Under the pieces are notes generated by a model. The model saw nothing but the letters and a program-made list of their open reading frames with translations. It ran no database searches and had not been told where the DNA came from. DNA of 64,000 nucleotides from Ignavibacterium sp. (lineage in GTDB: Bacteria; Bacteroidota; Ignavibacteria; Ignavibacteriales; Ignavibacteriaceae). The position numbers and the translations under genes are program-made. Positions 61,349 to 64,000 of the stretch are shown in pieces. The stretch is taken from NCBI GenBank assembly GCA_032027145.1, contig JAVSMP010000001.1, forward strand, positions 3,043,116 through 3,107,115, in the 5' to 3' direction. The stretch's first letter is position 1. The number at the start of each line of letters is the position of its first letter.

Positions 61349-63346
61349 TTATTTCATAAGTACCATTTTACGAACCTGAACAAAATTATCTGTTTCAAGT
61401 TTGTAGAAATAGATTCCGGAAGCATTATTTACTGCATTCCATTTAACACTGTAATTACCGGCAGATTTAACTTCGTCAGCTATTACATCAACCTGATTTC
61501 CGAGAGCATCGTAAATAATTACTTTAACATTAGTCTGCTCTGGGATTGAGAAATTAATCGTAGTTGTAGGATTAAATGGATTAGGATAATTGTTTGATAA
61601 AGTATAAGAGCTTGGTAATTCTGAGTTCATATCGTCAATGCTAACTGTGCCGCCTAATTTACCAATTGATAAATAGAGCAATCCAACTATATATCTTGGG
61701 TTGTGCATACCAAAGCTTCTATCTTCAGCTATCATTTTATAATTGAAAAATGCTCCTGCTTCATCCATGGTCCAGGTTGAATCAATAACATTGATATTCG
61801 GAGAACCATAAGGAGGCAGTAACATTGCTAACTGCTGCATCAGTCCTTCAACTTCAATCTGCAATCCTTCTGCAACACCATTTTTATCAAGATCAGCATT
61901 ACCGTTAATGTATAATTTTTTCTGATTGAAGTCTGTACCAATGTTGCCATGACAATCAACACAGGCTTTTACATTATCTTGTCCAAGTGCATTAACCATA
62001 TTAAATGTATGTCCTCCAACGCTTAAATCAGGATTAAGGACATTGTCATTTTCATACATATGACAGCCTATACAAGTATTTTCAATATCTGCAAAGTGAG
62101 GAGATTGATCAAGTGTTTCGCCCCAAGTATAGGCATTAGTTCCGATTAACAAATCACCCTGCGGTCCATGATGAGGGCCAAATCTTGAGTTTAATGATGC
62201 CCTATAATTTTGAACATAAGAAACTGCATTAACTCTTGATTGATGACAATTCAAACATAAACCACCATATCCGGCGTTATCAACTGTTAATCCATTTTTC
62301 ATAGTAGCAGTAACAATTCTAAGCTGATAAGTATTGGTTGCATCGTGCGGATCGTGACAAGTAGCGCAGGTAATCGGATCAGTTTCAGTAACCGGTCCGG
62401 TAACACCTTTTAATTTATTAACAAATGCTTTACCATAGTGGCACGGATTACAGGTAGCATTGTTTGAAACATGAGACAATGCATCACCGATACCGTGGAA
62501 AGAAAGATCATATTGTAACGGAATATCGTTTTCTTCTCCGCCTTTATGGCAATAAGAACAAACATCAGCAGATAAAGTCATATCAATCTTAGCATTGTCA
62601 ATTTGTGCTAAGTGATTACTGCCAGGTCCATGGCAAGCTTCGCACTGAATACTTGACCTTCCCATTGCTTCAGGATAAAGAGCAAACAATTGATTGTAAA
62701 CACCCGGCTGTCTTACAGATGGGAATACAAAAGGAAAATCATCAAAGCCATCATTATTAGCAGCAGGATCAAAACCTGTTGTATGACACGGCATACAAGA
62801 AGGAATAAAGAAACCAAATTCTCCGTCAAAAGCTTTTTTATTATCAAGTGCGTGACCGGTAGCTGACCAAGGATTGTAAATATCCGGAATACCAGCGATT
62901 GAATATTGATGACATGTTTTACAAGATACTGGTCCGCCCTCTACACCCAAATAAAGCGCAGCATTAAATATCATTTCTGCTGTTTGTGTGCCGCTGGAAA
63001 ACTTAATTTTATAAGTTCCCTGTACATCAGGTATAAAAGTAATAATCTGATTTGAAGTATCAATTACTTTAACTGAACCAAATTGTACGTTGGAACCTGT
63101 TGGTTTTTCAATTACTTGCCAGGTTGGGTTTGAAAAAGCAGCAGTTGATTTGGCTAATACAAAAACTTTTGTTTCAATTCCAACATTTCTAAGTCCATTA
63201 TACGTTCTGTTAAAATAATGTTCAATACTGTCGGCTTCAACATCATGAGGTGAAACGCCATAGGTAGAAACGCTAACTGTTTGAGCAAAGTTAAGTATTG
63301 TTCCTACAGTTAAAATAAAAAAGAACAAGAGTACTGATTTTTTCAT
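61349..63346 (-). CDS. Nine-haem cytochrome c with T9SS C-terminal sorting domain
   Basis: 665 residues: signal peptide (ending LNFAQ), a beta-rich N-terminal domain (about 22-130) resembling an Ig-like fold, nine CXXCH sites between about 140 and 470 (from VSCKTCHQY to KACVDCHGN), a linker, and a C-terminal sorting domain of about 85 residues (YPNPFNPTTTINFSIPE, VIIYDALGNQV, GIYFYKLETDNFVQ, RKMVLMK). The tail marks it for type IX secretion, so it should lie on or outside the outer membrane. It may carry electrons to external acceptors or neighbours. It has its own terminator and a 268-bp upstream region. Confidence 0.9.
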   Translation of the reverse strand: MKKSVLLFFFILTVGTILNFAQTVSVSTYGVSPHDVEADSIEHYFNRTYNGLRNVGIETKVFVLAKSTAAFSNPTWQVIEKPTGSNVQFGSVKVIDTSNQIITFIPDVQGTYKIKFSSGTQTAEMIFNAALYLGVEGGPVSCKTCHQYSIAGIPDIYNPWSATGHALDNKKAFDGEFGFFIPSCMPCHTTGFDPAANNDGFDDFPFVFPSVRQPGVYNQLFALYPEAMGRSSIQCEACHGPGSNHLAQIDNAKIDMTLSADVCSYCHKGGEENDIPLQYDLSFHGIGDALSHVSNNATCNPCHYGKAFVNKLKGVTGPVTETDPITCATCHDPHDATNTYQLRIVTATMKNGLTVDNAGYGGLCLNCHQSRVNAVSYVQNYRASLNSRFGPHHGPQGDLLIGTNAYTWGETLDQSPHFADIENTCIGCHMYENDNVLNPDLSVGGHTFNMVNALGQDNVKACVDCHGNIGTDFNQKKLYINGNADLDKNGVAEGLQIEVEGLMQQLAMLLPPYGSPNINVIDSTWTMDEAGAFFNYKMIAEDRSFGMHNPRYIVGLLYLSIGKLGGTVSIDDMNSELPSSYTLSNNYPNPFNPTTTINFSIPEQTNVKVIIYDALGNQVDVIADEVKSAGNYSVKWNAVNNASGIYFYKLETDNFVQVRKMVLMK

Positions 63347-63375
63347 ATACTATCCTCGATAAATTAAATTATGCT

Positions 63376-63393
63376 GGTTTGGTAAATCAAACC
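63376..63393 (-). promoter_or_regulatory. Dyad upstream of the T9SS cytochrome gene
   Basis: GGTTTG-N6-CAAACC, a perfect 6-bp inverted repeat 30 bp before the cytochrome start codon. It could be an operator or a small hairpin in the leader. The rest of the 268-bp gap (63347-63614) shows no gene. Confidence 0.3.
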
Positions 63394-63614
63394 TTGTTCC
63401 AAACATTAACAAAGGTCAATTATTGGATTTCGCCAATTTTTCGATTTTTCGCAATGAATTTTAAATTTGGAATAAGTTAAGTTCTTAAAACTTCTCGATA
63501 ATAGGAATGAGTGAGTTTTTTCTGTCAAAAATGAGGGAAGCTTTATAGTTGGCAAATAATTCTATGGCTAAGGGTTGATTTATTGTAAGCTTTTTTATTT
63601 GTTAATTTTTAACT

Positions 63615-64000
63615 TTAGTACTCAAGGGTGAATTTTAATAAAGCAAAATTCTGATTTGAAGATATGTGTTTCGCTAAATTTTCTCTTTTCATAAAATTAT
63701 AAGATACATCAAAGAAGAATCCCCGTATTGGTTCAACTTTGATTGCCAGCTTAAAGAAATTAGTATTTACCCGTTCACCATCTAAAAAAAAAGCTTTTTC
63801 TGATTCGAGAATATATCCATGTGATACTGCAATATCTCCGCCGACATTTTTAATCAATACACCATTTTCATCGTAAATATTTTCACCTTCTCTCTGATAA
63901 CGATATTCAGTACTAAGTCTGATCCATTCATTAAAGTTATAATTAGATTGTATCATAATTTCATCAGAGTTTGGTCCAATCCGGTGCCCAAGATTTGCAC
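63615..64000 (-). CDS. C-terminal part of an outer-membrane protein, probably Wzi-like (cut by window edge)
   Basis: The frame is open to the right end of the window; 127 residues are visible, reading upstream as ANLGHRIGPNSDEIMIQSNY, then LSTEYRYQREGENIYDENG and ending LLKFTLEY. The GHR-GPN-DE opening and alternating strands with a final aromatic residue resemble the end of capsule-assembly Wzi barrels. That assignment is tentative, though the outer-membrane barrel nature is clearer. Confidence 0.6.
   Translation of the reverse strand, partial: ANLGHRIGPNSDEIMIQSNYNFNEWIRLSTEYRYQREGENIYDENGVLIKNVGGDIAVSHGYILESEKAFFLDGERVNTNFFKLAIKVEPIRGFFFDVSYNFMKRENLAKHISSNQNFALLKFTLEY

Noticed and set aside
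1..64000. CRISPR arrays, tRNA or rRNA genes, insertion sequences, prophage
   Set aside because: Intergenic gaps are short and were read; no regularly spaced repeats, cloverleaf-like sequence, rRNA sequence or transposase frame was seen.

Overview
The window is AT-rich and gene-dense, and it looks like a chromosomal segment of a Gram-negative member of the Ignavibacteria (Bacteroidota/Chlorobi lineage). The pointers are: a multiheme cytochrome ending in a type IX secretion (T9SS) sorting domain with the Ignavibacteria-like motif YPNPFNPTTTINFSIPE; many Ala-Gln signal peptides and lipoboxes; a menaquinone pathway; a DUF4292 lipoprotein; a SpoVG-family protein; and mixed use of Shine-Dalgarno (SD) sequences. 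This placement is inferred from family content; no rRNA or tRNA was seen. I found no CRISPR array, transposase, integrase or phage gene.

Layout. 0-5.4 kb (minus): a tightly overlapping envelope operon (TPR lipoprotein, DUF4292 lipoprotein, EnvC-like degenerate LytM protein, Wzx-type flippase, start of UDP-galactopyranose mutase). 5.4-11 kb (plus): an ATP-grasp protein with a small membrane partner, an outer-membrane barrel protein, and a coupled trio of two low-complexity lipoproteins and a FadL/PorV-like barrel. 11-19.6 kb: rsgA, which seems to start at ATT, then menF-D-H-B-A-E (no menC) and a convergent hotdog thioesterase that may be the missing DHNA-CoA hydrolase. 19.8-21.5 kb: YbaN-like protein, omega-amidase and a membrane protein. 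21.6-25 kb: PAS histidine kinase, NtrC-type sigma-54 activator and a lone receiver domain. 25.3-29.4 kb: an electron-transfer module of a monoheme cytochrome c, a 13-heme/cytochrome b fusion and a 7-heme NapC/NirT-type protein.

29.4-47.5 kb is rich in functions expected for breaking down and re-using peptidoglycan: VanX-type dipeptidase, two von Willebrand proteins, NagX-like membrane protein, transglutaminase-fold protein, SH3-NlpC/P60 peptidase, M3 peptidase, AmpG-like permease, BadF-type amino-sugar kinase, NhaC-type antiporter, and a lipoprotein that fuses an amidase to a NamZ (DUF1343) exo-N-acetylmuramidase, followed by lysA. Together they could strip peptides from muropeptides, release MurNAc and GlcNAc, import and phosphorylate the sugars, and use the peptides and diaminopimelate. 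47.5-50.2 kb: glycolate/D-lactate oxidase glcD-glcF. 50.5-56.2 kb: a TolC-adaptor-RND efflux operon whose permease lacks the usual charged relay residues. 56.2-57.9 kb: an unusually structured intergenic segment and an OmpA protein with calcium-binding repeats. 58-64 kb (minus): M16 protease, SpoVG-family protein, the T9SS-exported nine-heme cytochrome and the end of a probable Wzi-like outer-membrane protein.

The most unusual points are the amidase-NamZ fusion in its salvage neighbourhood, the two multiheme systems, the RND permease without its proton relay, the structured element at 56327-56429, and the ATT start of rsgA. All functional calls come from reading translated sequence; no database search was possible.
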